Part shown: positions 34,801 through 41,019 of the stretch, piece by piece | How positions within the stretch are numbered: position 1 is the first letter of the stretch | Layout of the letters: every line of letters begins with the position of its first letter | Assembly (NCBI GenBank): GCA_947629385.1 | Contig: CANRDO010000002.1 | Location: 124,001 to 188,000, forward strand | DNA length: 64,000 bases | Origin: an uncultured Lachnospiraceae bacterium | Lineage (GTDB): Bacteria > Bacillota > Clostridia > Lachnospirales > Lachnospiraceae | Direction of reading: 5' to 3' | Position numbers and translations under genes: made by a program | The notes under the pieces: generated by a model | The model's input: only the letters and a program-made list of their open reading frames with translations | What the model was told of the DNA's origin: nothing | The model's database searches: none

Positions 34801-37280
34801 GCTTCCGAGATTGCATCCGCATCCTCTTGTAGCGATAAGAGTTTGGACCAGTTTTCCGAAACCTCCTCAAACTGCCCGTCTTCCGCTGAGAGCGCATCCA
34901 CCAAAGCCTGCACCGCTGTTGCTGACTGTTCCGGACCCATTGACGCCAGTTCATCGTACAGTTCCTGGGACATTCCCTGGCCAATCTGCCCAGCCAGCGT
35001 CTCCATGTTCTGAGACCATTTTTCAATGCCGGCAATCTGGCTTTCAAGGTTCTGATTGATCTGTTCCGCCGTTGTTTCAGTCCCGCCAGAAAACTCATCA
35101 AATAGGCTCATGCTGTCCTTGATGCTGCTCGCAACACCATCCCGCATGTCCTGATATGCATCTACGATCTTTGCAGACGCCTCAGTCACCGCAGCCGCCT
35201 GCTCTTCGGACATATCGGTGATATCGTTGCCGTATTCGTCATAAACCCGTGCCGTTTCTTCTGTGGATGCCTGAATATCTTGATTACTCTGTACAACATC
35301 AACAGCAACACCGGTTATGTCAGACATTCTCTGATTTGCCGTCTCAAGCGTTTCACCGAAAGAATTGTACGCAGCCTCAGCATCCGCCGCCGTCTTATTT
35401 GCTTCCTCAAGTTCTGTATTTGCATCTTTGAGATTATCTTCTAATTCCTTGGCTTTCTTCGGTGCTTCGGTATCACCCAAACTCATGGCGTCCTGCAATG
35501 ACTGCCATGACGCATTGTATTCCTCCTGTGCTTCTTTCGCCGCACTGGTGGCCTTTGCAGCATTCATTTCCGCATCAAACAGGGCTTTATACGCTTCCTG
35601 TTGCGCTTCCATCGATGCCTGCTGCAATAGAAGGGCTTCCTGATTCTCAATAAGGTTTTTTATCTCCGTGTTCGTCAGCTTGATGCTCCCAGTTTCTTCA
35701 TCATAAGCTGCCGCCAGCTCCGGAATACTTGATGCCAGATCAGACACGATCTGCTTTACCTGGAATTTCTGGAATTCTGTTTTTTCGGTTTCAGAATTCA
35801 GCTCAAGCAATGTATCCTTATATACTTCCAGATTTTCCACGTCCGCCTCTGCGCCAGACATGGTATTCTGTGCGTTTTCGAGGGTCTCTCTGGCTTCGTC
35901 GTTTGCCGCTTTGATATCATCAATAAATTTTTCAAGATCGGACTTTGGCGGGTCGATTGCATCGCTCAGCCCATCCAGCATCTTTGTTGCTGCCTCGGCA
36001 GCGCCCTCAATAACCGGTGCAATTCTCGCCCCAACTGTCCGCTTAAAGATGTCCGTCTGCTGATTCAGTCTCTGGAGCGCATCATCTGTTCCGCTAAGAG
36101 CCACTAAGGTATCTTCGTCCAATACGGCACCCATCGCCTTTGCTTCGTCTTTCAGAGCCGCAATTCCAGCAGATCCTTTCTCGATCAGCGGGTTCAGATC
36201 CTGCGCAGACTTCCCGAACAGCTGCATGGAGATTGCATCACGCTCAGTCTCGTCAGTCATCGCACCGAGCGCATCGATACATTCCCAGTAGACTTTTTCG
36301 CTGTCGCGGAGATTACCATCCGCATCTGTAACTTGCACTCCGAGTTTCTCGTATGCTTCCGCATAATTCTCGCTGCCTTTTCTGGCGTTGTCCATGGATT
36401 TGATATTTTTCGCCATGGACTTTGTGAGCGTCTCAAGCGATGTGTCGACCAGCTCGGCGGCATAACCATACGCCTGCAGATCTTCCGTGCTCATACCGGT
36501 CACAGTGGATGCCGTGAGAATCTCATCTGCATATGCCGCCGCGTCCGCAGTTGCATCCACTAAAGCCTCTGCACCCTCTTTTACTGCTCCGGCAATCGCT
36601 TTTACACCACCAATAACAGCATCCGAAGTCAAATTCGCTTTGAGCACGTCACCAAATGTAGAAGATTTCTTCCCCGCCTCGTCAATATCATCCCCGGCCT
36701 CCTTAACCTCGCGCCCCATCTTATCGATACTGGTGGCGCAGTGGTCGGCAGAGCTGCGGGCTTCGTCAAGGTATCTGGCGTTCTTCTCGATCTCATTGTT
36801 GGATTTATCCAGCTCGCGCTGCGACTCACGCACCCTCTGATTCCACTCCGCAATGCTCCCAGATTCGCGGGTATGCGCGATCGTCTGCTTTTCGACAGCC
36901 TTCTCGAGTTCTTCGACGGCCTTCGCCTGCTTCTTGTACTCCTCGGTACCCTCATCCATCTTCTGGAGCTCTTCGCGAGCCTTTTCGAGATCACTCTTGA
37001 GCTCCGTCAGGCGCTTCCCCATGTCCTGATAATTCTTGTTCGCTTTCTCCTGCCCAGCTTTTGCTGCGTCGAGCTTCCGCTGGTACGCCTCCTGCTGCTG
37101 TGTGAGCACCTTCTGCTTCTCGGTCAGCGCCGCCATGGAGTTCGCCTGTCCATCGAATTTTTCAGAAAGCGCCTTCAAATCCGACTGGAACAGGTTCACT
37201 TCTTTTTTCGCGGTTTGCACCGCCGCGGTAAATTCTTTCTCGCCGTCAAGGGCTAAAACGATACCTATTTTATTTGCCAT
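31887..37280 (-). CDS. Phage tail tape measure protein
   Basis: 1797 residues from ATG 37280, which gives the family start ANKIGIVLALDGEKEFTAAVQ. Residues up to about 220 are coiled coil. A glycine- and alanine-rich region follows (DVLKANLTSDAVIGGVKAIAGAVKEGAEALVDATADAAAYADEI begins the TMP core). Further down is a DIHSPSKKFRQQVGQ motif common in tape measures, then long charged coiled coils and a proline/alanine-rich hinge (about 1520-1560, QAAPQATPQPAPQ). The length sets the tail length; at the usual ratio near 1.5 angstrom per residue the tail would be about 250-270 nm. Confidence 0.95.
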   Translation of the reverse strand: MANKIGIVLALDGEKEFTAAVQTAKKEVNLFQSDLKALSEKFDGQANSMAALTEKQKVLTQQQEAYQRKLDAAKAGQEKANKNYQDMGKRLTELKSDLEKAREELQKMDEGTEEYKKQAKAVEELEKAVEKQTIAHTRESGSIAEWNQRVRESQRELDKSNNEIEKNARYLDEARSSADHCATSIDKMGREVKEAGDDIDEAGKKSSTFGDVLKANLTSDAVIGGVKAIAGAVKEGAEALVDATADAAAYADEILTASTVTGMSTEDLQAYGYAAELVDTSLETLTKSMAKNIKSMDNARKGSENYAEAYEKLGVQVTDADGNLRDSEKVYWECIDALGAMTDETERDAISMQLFGKSAQDLNPLIEKGSAGIAALKDEAKAMGAVLDEDTLVALSGTDDALQRLNQQTDIFKRTVGARIAPVIEGAAEAATKMLDGLSDAIDPPKSDLEKFIDDIKAANDEARETLENAQNTMSGAEADVENLEVYKDTLLELNSETEKTEFQKFQVKQIVSDLASSIPELAAAYDEETGSIKLTNTEIKNLIENQEALLLQQASMEAQQEAYKALFDAEMNAAKATSAAKEAQEEYNASWQSLQDAMSLGDTEAPKKAKELEDNLKDANTELEEANKTAADAEAAYNSFGETLETANQRMSDITGVAVDVVQSNQDIQASTEETARVYDEYGNDITDMSEEQAAAVTEASAKIVDAYQDMRDGVASSIKDSMSLFDEFSGGTETTAEQINQNLESQIAGIEKWSQNMETLAGQIGQGMSQELYDELASMGPEQSATAVQALVDALSAEDGQFEEVSENWSKLLSLQEDADAISEATTAGKDYAAAVAAGMNEGEGDITAAGESMVQAAVQPISEGTEEVKQNAELLGDTYAEAIKSKEKTSGEAGTALGDAAVQGVREQIDKMKVAGDEAAGKYTEALRAHQQEAAQAAGALASAAQNAVMSYRNAFETAGYYISAAVASGISYGASDAINAARNMAARTLAAAKAELDIHSPSKKFRQQVGQNISESTAFGISDKASLAGNEAAKMSAQVYSKATAWLSKYKKSHEVSLDDEQYYWDQVLQHVKKGTAAYNNAIKKLATATFSGTDLSGSAATSAMKKIEANFGVSRTKTTGSGKNQKTVKKDAEAYYSEIYSAANKYLSNMQTLNDWSLQAELQYWTSVQAQLKKGTQAWYDAQKQINSAKDGIAEAQREAAEAAAEAAEAEKEAAQERIRTLQSVHSKMLSQYKTYNQVSAKAEMEYWDIARQQFQEGTDARIEADQAYFDAREEYYDQLAELDEDYAEKKQDIDDDLAKSIKDLQDAYDDAVKSREQEIRSSMGLFDAWDAEGWDSGKLMANLKTQVEGLQFWEQQLDELAGKGVTQELMDELAAMGPDAAANLWSLNQMTAEQLEEYQKLWADKNNLAHKQALEDNKNLLKETQDSIADARKTAQEELAKIDKDYRDAVAKLNTGLSDGLKSLVTQAKDVGEEIVSSLVDAVRKGMTDVTALVTQAKQQAASQQAAPQATPQPAPQPAPTPAPASTSAPTSAPTKDEIMAVIKQGKKRSKTITSKEKESHSTLWQRIVKNYGYAIDEPQMLQLAALLGVSVSKSLTGEEKKKIRAALVKNGYASGARNVWQDELAWMLENAKTEYVVRTADKAILQPMRAGDKVINPKGAENLYDFAADPTKFISTRARDAIAAAQEAMQKRQDEMRSQIPELSYGGITRLNRLMESGMQAAPVVNVDNRDLVSMMQQMVSGMQAIMGQMQELQERQIVMDSGALVGALQQPMSRANAAVQRRRNRGTLR

Positions 37281-37340
37281 GGTCTCCACCCCTCCCGGCG
37301 TATATAAAATCTGCAATCCGCAGTAACTTCCAAAATCAAA

Positions 37341-37362
37341 AGGGACTGCCGAAACAGCCCCT
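37341..37362 (-). terminator. Attenuator-like hairpin after the tail chaperone genes
   Basis: Minus-strand GGGGCTG (37361-37355) pairs with CAGTCCC (37348-37342) with one wobble, followed by TTTTGATTTT. It overlaps the GT stop codon and precedes the tape measure gene. It may reduce downstream transcription. Confidence 0.45.
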
Positions 37363-37540
37363 AAAATGCATCCAACAGACTCTCACTTTCTTTCTTTTTG
37401 AGCCCGTTTACCTCCAAATGCTCGTCATAGAGCAAATAAAATTTCCGAAGCGTCATGCGAAACACTTCTTCCTCGGCGTAATTAAGCACCTTGCATCCGA
37501 TGTAGAGAATCCGGGCGACATTCACCGCCCGGTCTCCACG
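37361..37540 (-). CDS. -1 frame extension of the tail assembly chaperone (T part of GT)
   Basis: An open frame of 59 codons that begins in the -1 frame exactly at the slippery heptamer C CCA AAC (37546-37540) inside the G gene and ends at TAG 37361. It contains VARILYIGCKVLNYAEEEVFRMTLRKFYLLYDEHLEV, the helical T-type segment, and has no ribosome binding site of its own. In lambda-like phages this extension is made by a -1 ribosomal slip and recruits the tape measure. The GT fusion would be about 182 residues. Confidence 0.8.
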   Translation of the reverse strand, partial: RGDRAVNVARILYIGCKVLNYAEEEVFRMTLRKFYLLYDEHLEVNGLKKKESESLLDAF

Positions 37541-37908
37541 TTTGGGGAGCCGTCCTCCTCGTCTTCGTCGTCCTCGTCCTCGTCCGGCTCCGGAATGGAG
37601 ATACCGTACTCGCCCAAGATTATCCGTGCGAGCTTCCTGTAGGCAAGATAGCTGACCGTTCTGGTCACATCTTCCGTTCCTACTTTCTCACCGTCGCCTG
37701 ATAACAGGATCGCCGCCACAGCCTTGAACACTGCCAGAGTCTCGCTGTCGGTCTTCCCATCCGCAGCATTGGCCATAACGATCATTGCCTCATGCAGGGA
37801 CATGTTGCATGCGCTTTGGATTTCCTCAATCGCCTTAACGGTGAGCAGGATTTCGCGCTCCTGCCCACCAAACATCACTTTTATGCCTTCCGGCATCAGA
37901 TCACTCAT
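37522..37908 (-). CDS. Tail assembly chaperone (G-like)
   Basis: 128 residues between the major tail protein and the tape measure gene, the standard place of G-type chaperones. The core is helical (TVKAIEEIQSACNMSLHEAMIVMANA) and the C-terminus is very acidic (a run of Asp/Glu). The slippery CCCAAAC lies 12 codons before its stop, in the phase that allows a -1 shift into the T frame. It wraps and solubilises the tape measure during tail assembly. Confidence 0.85.
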   Translation of the reverse strand: MSDLMPEGIKVMFGGQEREILLTVKAIEEIQSACNMSLHEAMIVMANAADGKTDSETLAVFKAVAAILLSGDGEKVGTEDVTRTVSYLAYRKLARIILGEYGISIPEPDEDEDDEDEEDGSPNVETGR

Positions 37909-37911
37909 GGA

Positions 37912-38331
37912 TTACTCCTCCCGCGTCGCGCCCGTGAAATTGAGCTCGAAGACTTCTTCCTGCGTCGCCTTCACCGTGGCGGTCAGCTTGTTCGCGCTCA
38001 GGTTCTCCAGACGCTGGATCAGGTACGGGTCCTCAGCACTCGGTTTGATGGTCTTGTTGCCGCCCGTCCGGCCACTGAGCTCGACGTCCTTTCCATAATA
38101 GTCGGCCTTAAACTGCACCGGGAAGAAGTGGCCGGTCTGTTCAGATTCTTCATACAAAGCATCCATGCCAGCCGGGTCCTTCTTGACATTCGCAGTCACG
38201 ACGCCCTTTGTTCCTGTCCACGCGATGGAAGCACCGTCATCGACCAGAGTGCTCACCGTTATATTGCCGTTCGCTTCCCCAAGGCTCTGGGACTGACCGG
38301 GGATTTCAATGTGGTCAGCCCCTGTTATTCC
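37912..38331 (-). CDS. -1 frameshift extension domain of the major tail protein
   Basis: An open frame of 139 residues directly in the -1 frame of the major tail gene. It has no start with a ribosome binding site (the only candidate, GTG 38256, has none), while the coding pattern clearly continues upstream to the tail gene stop (GADHIEIPGQSQSLGEANG). Predicted fusion: 205 + 139 = 344 residues. The domain is beta-rich with a GHFFPVQF core and a KLTATVKA...FELNFTGAT end, possibly Ig-like, and is about 60% identical to the extension behind the capsid gene. Such domains usually decorate the virion surface and may bind host or mucosal glycans (inference). Confidence 0.75.
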   Translation of the reverse strand, partial: GITGADHIEIPGQSQSLGEANGNITVSTLVDDGASIAWTGTKGVVTANVKKDPAGMDALYEESEQTGHFFPVQFKADYYGKDVELSGRTGGNKTIKPSAEDPYLIQRLENLSANKLTATVKATQEEVFELNFTGATREE

Positions 38332-38336
38332 CCCGA
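38213..38336 (-). promoter_or_regulatory. Frameshift cassette, tail copy
   Basis: 124 bp identical to 40896-41019. On the minus strand: G GGG GAA (38334-38328) in phase, UAA stop (38327-38325), 5-nt spacer UAACA, then a 10-bp stem with one G-U pair (38322-38313 with 38298-38289) and a 14-base loop containing CCCC. This matches the architecture of -1 frameshift signals. The CCCC in the loop could also pair with upstream G bases, giving an alternative pseudoknot. Confidence 0.75.
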
Positions 38337-38945
38337 GCCAGCGATTTTGTCGTCAAGCCACTTCTTGGCGGCCGCCTCAGTCTTGAAGATGACTTTCTCA
38401 CCGACCGTCATCTTGATCACGTCATCCTTACCCTTAACGTCCACCGGATAGGACGAACCCTCGATCGTCGGCGTCTGGAAGTTGACGGTGTCGCCCTTCG
38501 TCTCCGCATTCTCAGTCGGCTCGGAGAACTGGGTCTTATACAGCCAGATTGCCGTGAACGATGTCACACCGTTCTTTCTGCGGCGCTTATAAAAACCGAC
38601 GCCAAAATACGGGGCGATGTCGTCCGTTCCGATGATGATTCTCTCCGGCTTATAACCCGGTTCATCCTCTTTCTCACCGCTTGCCGGATCGTAATCATGC
38701 CCGAGCAGGTCAGCCTGCACTTTCAGCTCGATATCGTCCGTGTTGAGCGAAACGCCCCAGTCACGCTGCGTCTTATCGGACTCGGCCATGCCGTCGTCCG
38801 CATACAGCGTCACGTCGTTCTTGTTCGGCGTGCCGGTGAAACTGATTGCCCTGCCGATCACGAACCCTTTCTCGTATGTCGCAACGCCATCCTTGACATC
38901 CTTCAGCGGCGCCGCCACCGGATACTTCATACCTACATGTGCCAT
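38325..38945 (-). CDS. Major tail tube protein
   Basis: 206 residues, beta-rich, with the phi13-type major tail pattern: N-terminal GMKYPVAAPLKD, central TLYADDGMAESDKTQRDWGVSLN and the C-terminal TPTIEGSSYPVDVKGK region. It polymerises into the tail tube. It is followed by the G/GT chaperone genes as usual. AAAGGAGG precedes ATG 38945. Its stop codon sits in the frameshift cassette, so a minority of the protein probably carries the extension domain. Confidence 0.9.
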   Translation of the reverse strand: MAHVGMKYPVAAPLKDVKDGVATYEKGFVIGRAISFTGTPNKNDVTLYADDGMAESDKTQRDWGVSLNTDDIELKVQADLLGHDYDPASGEKEDEPGYKPERIIIGTDDIAPYFGVGFYKRRRKNGVTSFTAIWLYKTQFSEPTENAETKGDTVNFQTPTIEGSSYPVDVKGKDDVIKMTVGEKVIFKTEAAAKKWLDDKIAGSGE

Positions 38946-38968
38946 CTTTTACTCCTCCTTTAATTCTT

Positions 38969-39000
38969 CAGGTCAGCGACACGCTCTCTTGCGCGCCGGT
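38969..39000. repeat. CAGGTCAGCG...GCGCCGGT unit upstream of the major tail gene
   Basis: Single unit related to 30528-30610, in the gap between the HK97-gp10-like gene and the major tail gene, just upstream of the latter's ribosome binding site. Confidence 0.5.
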
Positions 39001-39008
39001 TGTTGTGT

Positions 39009-39440
39009 TTACTGCTTCACATACTTCTTTACACGTTCTTCAAACCGCTTTTGGATAATCTCTTTTGTCTGCGGCTCAGCCTGCGCGATGGCCTTTTTCA
39101 TGACCGGATGTGCTTCCTGTCTAGATGTTCCATATTCCAGATATGCCAGTTTCTCAGCATTTCGGATTCCGCGCGCATTTGTCCCAACAGGACGAACCGC
39201 TGCAAAATTACCATAAGCATTGGTTTTTGCCTTGGTCGGGGAGATGGACGCCGCCAGGCTGCCATCCGCATATCCACGGTTCGCTGCTGATTGAATATTC
39301 GACTGCAAAGCCTCCACCAGAGTCGGTGTTGCTGCGTCAATGCATTCCTTTGCCACTTCGTCGATGTCCGTGGACAAATCAGACAGGCCATTCATCAGCT
39401 CATCCAGCGCATCCAACCCGCTCAGATCAAGTCTCGCCAT
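39009..39440 (-). CDS. HK97 gp10-like tail component
   Basis: 143 residues from ATG 39440 (GAGGAGG at 5 nt), starting MARLDLSGLDALDELMNGL. The N-terminal helix, the central SNIQSAANRGYADGSLAASISPT and the YLEYGTSRQEAHPVMKKAI motif identify the HK97 gp10 family, which terminates or joins tails. Overlaps the upstream gene by 14 bp. Confidence 0.85.
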   Translation of the reverse strand: MARLDLSGLDALDELMNGLSDLSTDIDEVAKECIDAATPTLVEALQSNIQSAANRGYADGSLAASISPTKAKTNAYGNFAAVRPVGTNARGIRNAEKLAYLEYGTSRQEAHPVMKKAIAQAEPQTKEIIQKRFEERVKKYVKQ

Positions 39441-39798
39441 ACGGATCCTCCTCCTCGATATTGCAGGAAAACACCAGATGCGTGATTCCGGTATCTTTTT
39501 CAAACAGTGTCTCGATATCGGATACCGAAAAACCAGCATCACGCAGCCGTGCCCGTATCGTCTTACGAATCCCGACATAATTCACTGGACTTTTCGCATT
39601 GCCACGCTTGAACCAGTGTACCTGCATATAATGCACCCACTCAAGATCCGCATCATCGCCGTGCAATTCAGGTGTCTCCAATTCCGGGTTGTGCACAATC
39701 CACTCGCCCGGGAGCTCCTCAAGCGGGCAGGACAGCGGCCAGATATTGCCGCCAACCAGGTCAGACAATGCTGCCTCGATCTTTTGGTTTACGTTCAC
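39427..39798 (-). CDS. Phage tail terminator-like protein
   Basis: 123 residues from GTG 39798 with GGGAGG upstream. It begins NVNQKIEAALSDLVGGNIWPLSCP, which resembles tail terminator or DUF3168-like proteins, and sits where the tail terminator gene is expected. Assignment is by position and general pattern. Confidence 0.6.
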   Translation of the reverse strand: MNVNQKIEAALSDLVGGNIWPLSCPLEELPGEWIVHNPELETPELHGDDADLEWVHYMQVHWFKRGNAKSPVNYVGIRKTIRARLRDAGFSVSDIETLFEKDTGITHLVFSCNIEEEDPYGET

Positions 39799-39812
39799 GC
39801 CGCCACCTCCCG

Positions 39813-40157
39813 TCAGCTGCAGATGATCTCGATCATGGATCTGTCGTTTTTATATGTCCGTACAATGTCATATACCGCCCCATCATACTCGATCTGGCTG
39901 GCATATTCTTTCTTTTTGCCGGCCATATGTGCGGACAGCTCCCAGTCTTCCTGGCGGGTCTCCAGAACCGTCTTGATCTGGATATCTGCCCGGAGTGCCG
40001 CGTAAAACTCCGCGCGCGTCGCCGATTTTTCCCGGACGAAAATAGGGATCTCCTGCTTTTCCGTGACAGGGAAACCATCCATGTCTTTTCCATTCGTGAC
40101 GATCAGAAGTTTTGCCTCCTCATCCACCTGGACCACCTGCCTTATTTGGGTAATCAC
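39813..40157 (-). CDS. Head-tail adaptor / head closure-like protein
   Basis: 114 residues starting at GTG 40157 inside the end of the preceding gene. The beta-rich sequence (REKSATRAEFYAALRADIQIKTVLETRQEDW, then YDGAVYDIVRTYKNDRSMIEIIC) fits the phage head-tail adaptor family (SPP1 gp16 type), which closes the head after DNA packaging. Confidence 0.75.
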   Translation of the reverse strand: MITQIRQVVQVDEEAKLLIVTNGKDMDGFPVTEKQEIPIFVREKSATRAEFYAALRADIQIKTVLETRQEDWELSAHMAGKKKEYASQIEYDGAVYDIVRTYKNDRSMIEIICS

Positions 40158-40419
40158 CGGAAAGGGACATGGCGTCTCTCAGGGCAGCATAAGCCGCCCT
40201 GAATTTCTCGCTGTCGCTGTCATACCCATAGTTTGCCTTGCAGTACAGGGTGATTGCACGTTCACAAAGCGGTTCCTCCAGGTTGGTCACATACACCCCG
40301 GCGATATCCAGGTCGCGCACCGCGGATCCCACCAAGGCAGTAAGCTCCTCCCTGGCGGTCGTGGATTTTACGCGAATTTTCGCCATCAGGCTGTCAATGT
40401 ATCCTTCTGGGATATTCAT
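40120..40419 (-). CDS. Head-tail connector (gp6-like)
   Basis: 99 residues, helical, with the pattern of gp6/QLRG connectors: an N-terminal helix around DSLMAKIRV, RDLDIAGV and ERAITLYCKANYGYDSDSEKFRAAYAALRDAMSLS. The ring it forms sits below the portal. ATG 40419 overlaps the upstream 38-codon gene by four bases (ATGA); its end overlaps the next gene by 38 bp. Confidence 0.85.
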   Translation of the reverse strand: MNIPEGYIDSLMAKIRVKSTTAREELTALVGSAVRDLDIAGVYVTNLEEPLCERAITLYCKANYGYDSDSEKFRAAYAALRDAMSLSGDYPNKAGGPGG

Positions 40420-40532
40420 GTCCCATCACTCCCCTGCTGCGCCAAAAACTCCGCGATGATCTCATCTTTCCTCACGGCTTTGATGCCATAACCCATGCCG
40501 GCGGCCAGGGATTTGATCTCAGCTACTTTCAT
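40416..40532 (-). CDS. Small SAP/HeH-like DNA-binding-type protein, 38 residues
   Basis: 38 residues from ATG 40532. KVAEIKSLAAGMGYGIKAVRKDEIIAEFL is the two-helix pattern of SAP/HeH/Rho-N-like mini-domains common between capsid and connector genes. The ribosome binding site is weak (AAGG close to the ATG). The same frame is open upstream into the end of the capsid extension, where an in-phase GGGGGAA could shift ribosomes into it, so it may also be made as a further fusion. Confidence 0.6.
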   Translation of the reverse strand: MKVAEIKSLAAGMGYGIKAVRKDEIIAEFLAQQGSDGT

Positions 40533-40585
40533 AGCCTTCAGATCCCCGGCCGTATATGCCGCCGGCTGTACAGCCGGGTCATGGC

Positions 40586-41014
40586 TCAGGGTTCCCCCTG
40601 CTTTGTCACACCGCTGAAGTCCAGCTCAAAAATCTCCTCCTGGGTCTCCTTTACCTTGGCGGTCAGTTTGTTCCCGCCGTCAAGATTTTCCACCCGGATA
40701 ATGAGATACGGGTCATCCGCCGTCGGCTTGATGGTCTTATTGCCACCAGTCCGGCCGCTGAGTTCTACGTCCTGACTGTAGTATTTTTCCTCGAATTTCA
40801 CGGGGAAAAAGTGGCCTGTCTTCTCATCAGCGCCATACAGGCCTTCGAGACCTTCCGGATCCTTCTTGAGGCTTGCCGTCACGATACCCTTTGTGCCTGT
40901 CCACGCGATGGAAGCACCGTCATCGACCAGAGTGCTCACCGTTATATTGCCGTTCGCTTCCCCAAGGCTCTGGGACTGACCGGGGATTTCAATGTGGTCA
41001 GCCCCTGTTATTCC
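40586..41014 (-). CDS. -1 frameshift extension domain of the major capsid protein
   Basis: An open frame of 142 residues in the -1 frame of the capsid gene, starting at its stop region. The first 45 or so residues are identical to the tail copy because both lie in the 124-bp repeat; the rest is homologous (GHFFPVKFEEKYYSQDVELSGRTGGNKTIKP). No usable start codon with a ribosome binding site exists. Predicted fusion: 414 + 142 = 556 residues. Presence of related domains on both capsid and tail suggests a shared surface-decorating role. Confidence 0.75.
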   Translation of the reverse strand, partial: GITGADHIEIPGQSQSLGEANGNITVSTLVDDGASIAWTGTKGIVTASLKKDPEGLEGLYGADEKTGHFFPVKFEEKYYSQDVELSGRTGGNKTIKPTADDPYLIIRVENLDGGNKLTAKVKETQEEIFELDFSGVTKQGEP

Positions 41015-41019
41015 CCCGA
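40896..41019 (-). promoter_or_regulatory. Frameshift cassette, capsid copy
   Basis: 124 bp identical to 38213-38336. Slippery G GGG GAA at 41017-41011, stop UAA at 41010-41008, then the same 5-nt spacer and 10-bp stem-loop (41005-40972). The identity begins at the last codons of the capsid gene and stops inside the extension domain. Confidence 0.75.

Noticed and set aside
37912..38256. A stand-alone gene starting at GTG 38256 (and its paralogue at 40939)
   Set aside because: No ribosome binding site precedes either GTG, and the frame shows clear coding sequence upstream to the preceding stop; an extension by frameshift explains both.
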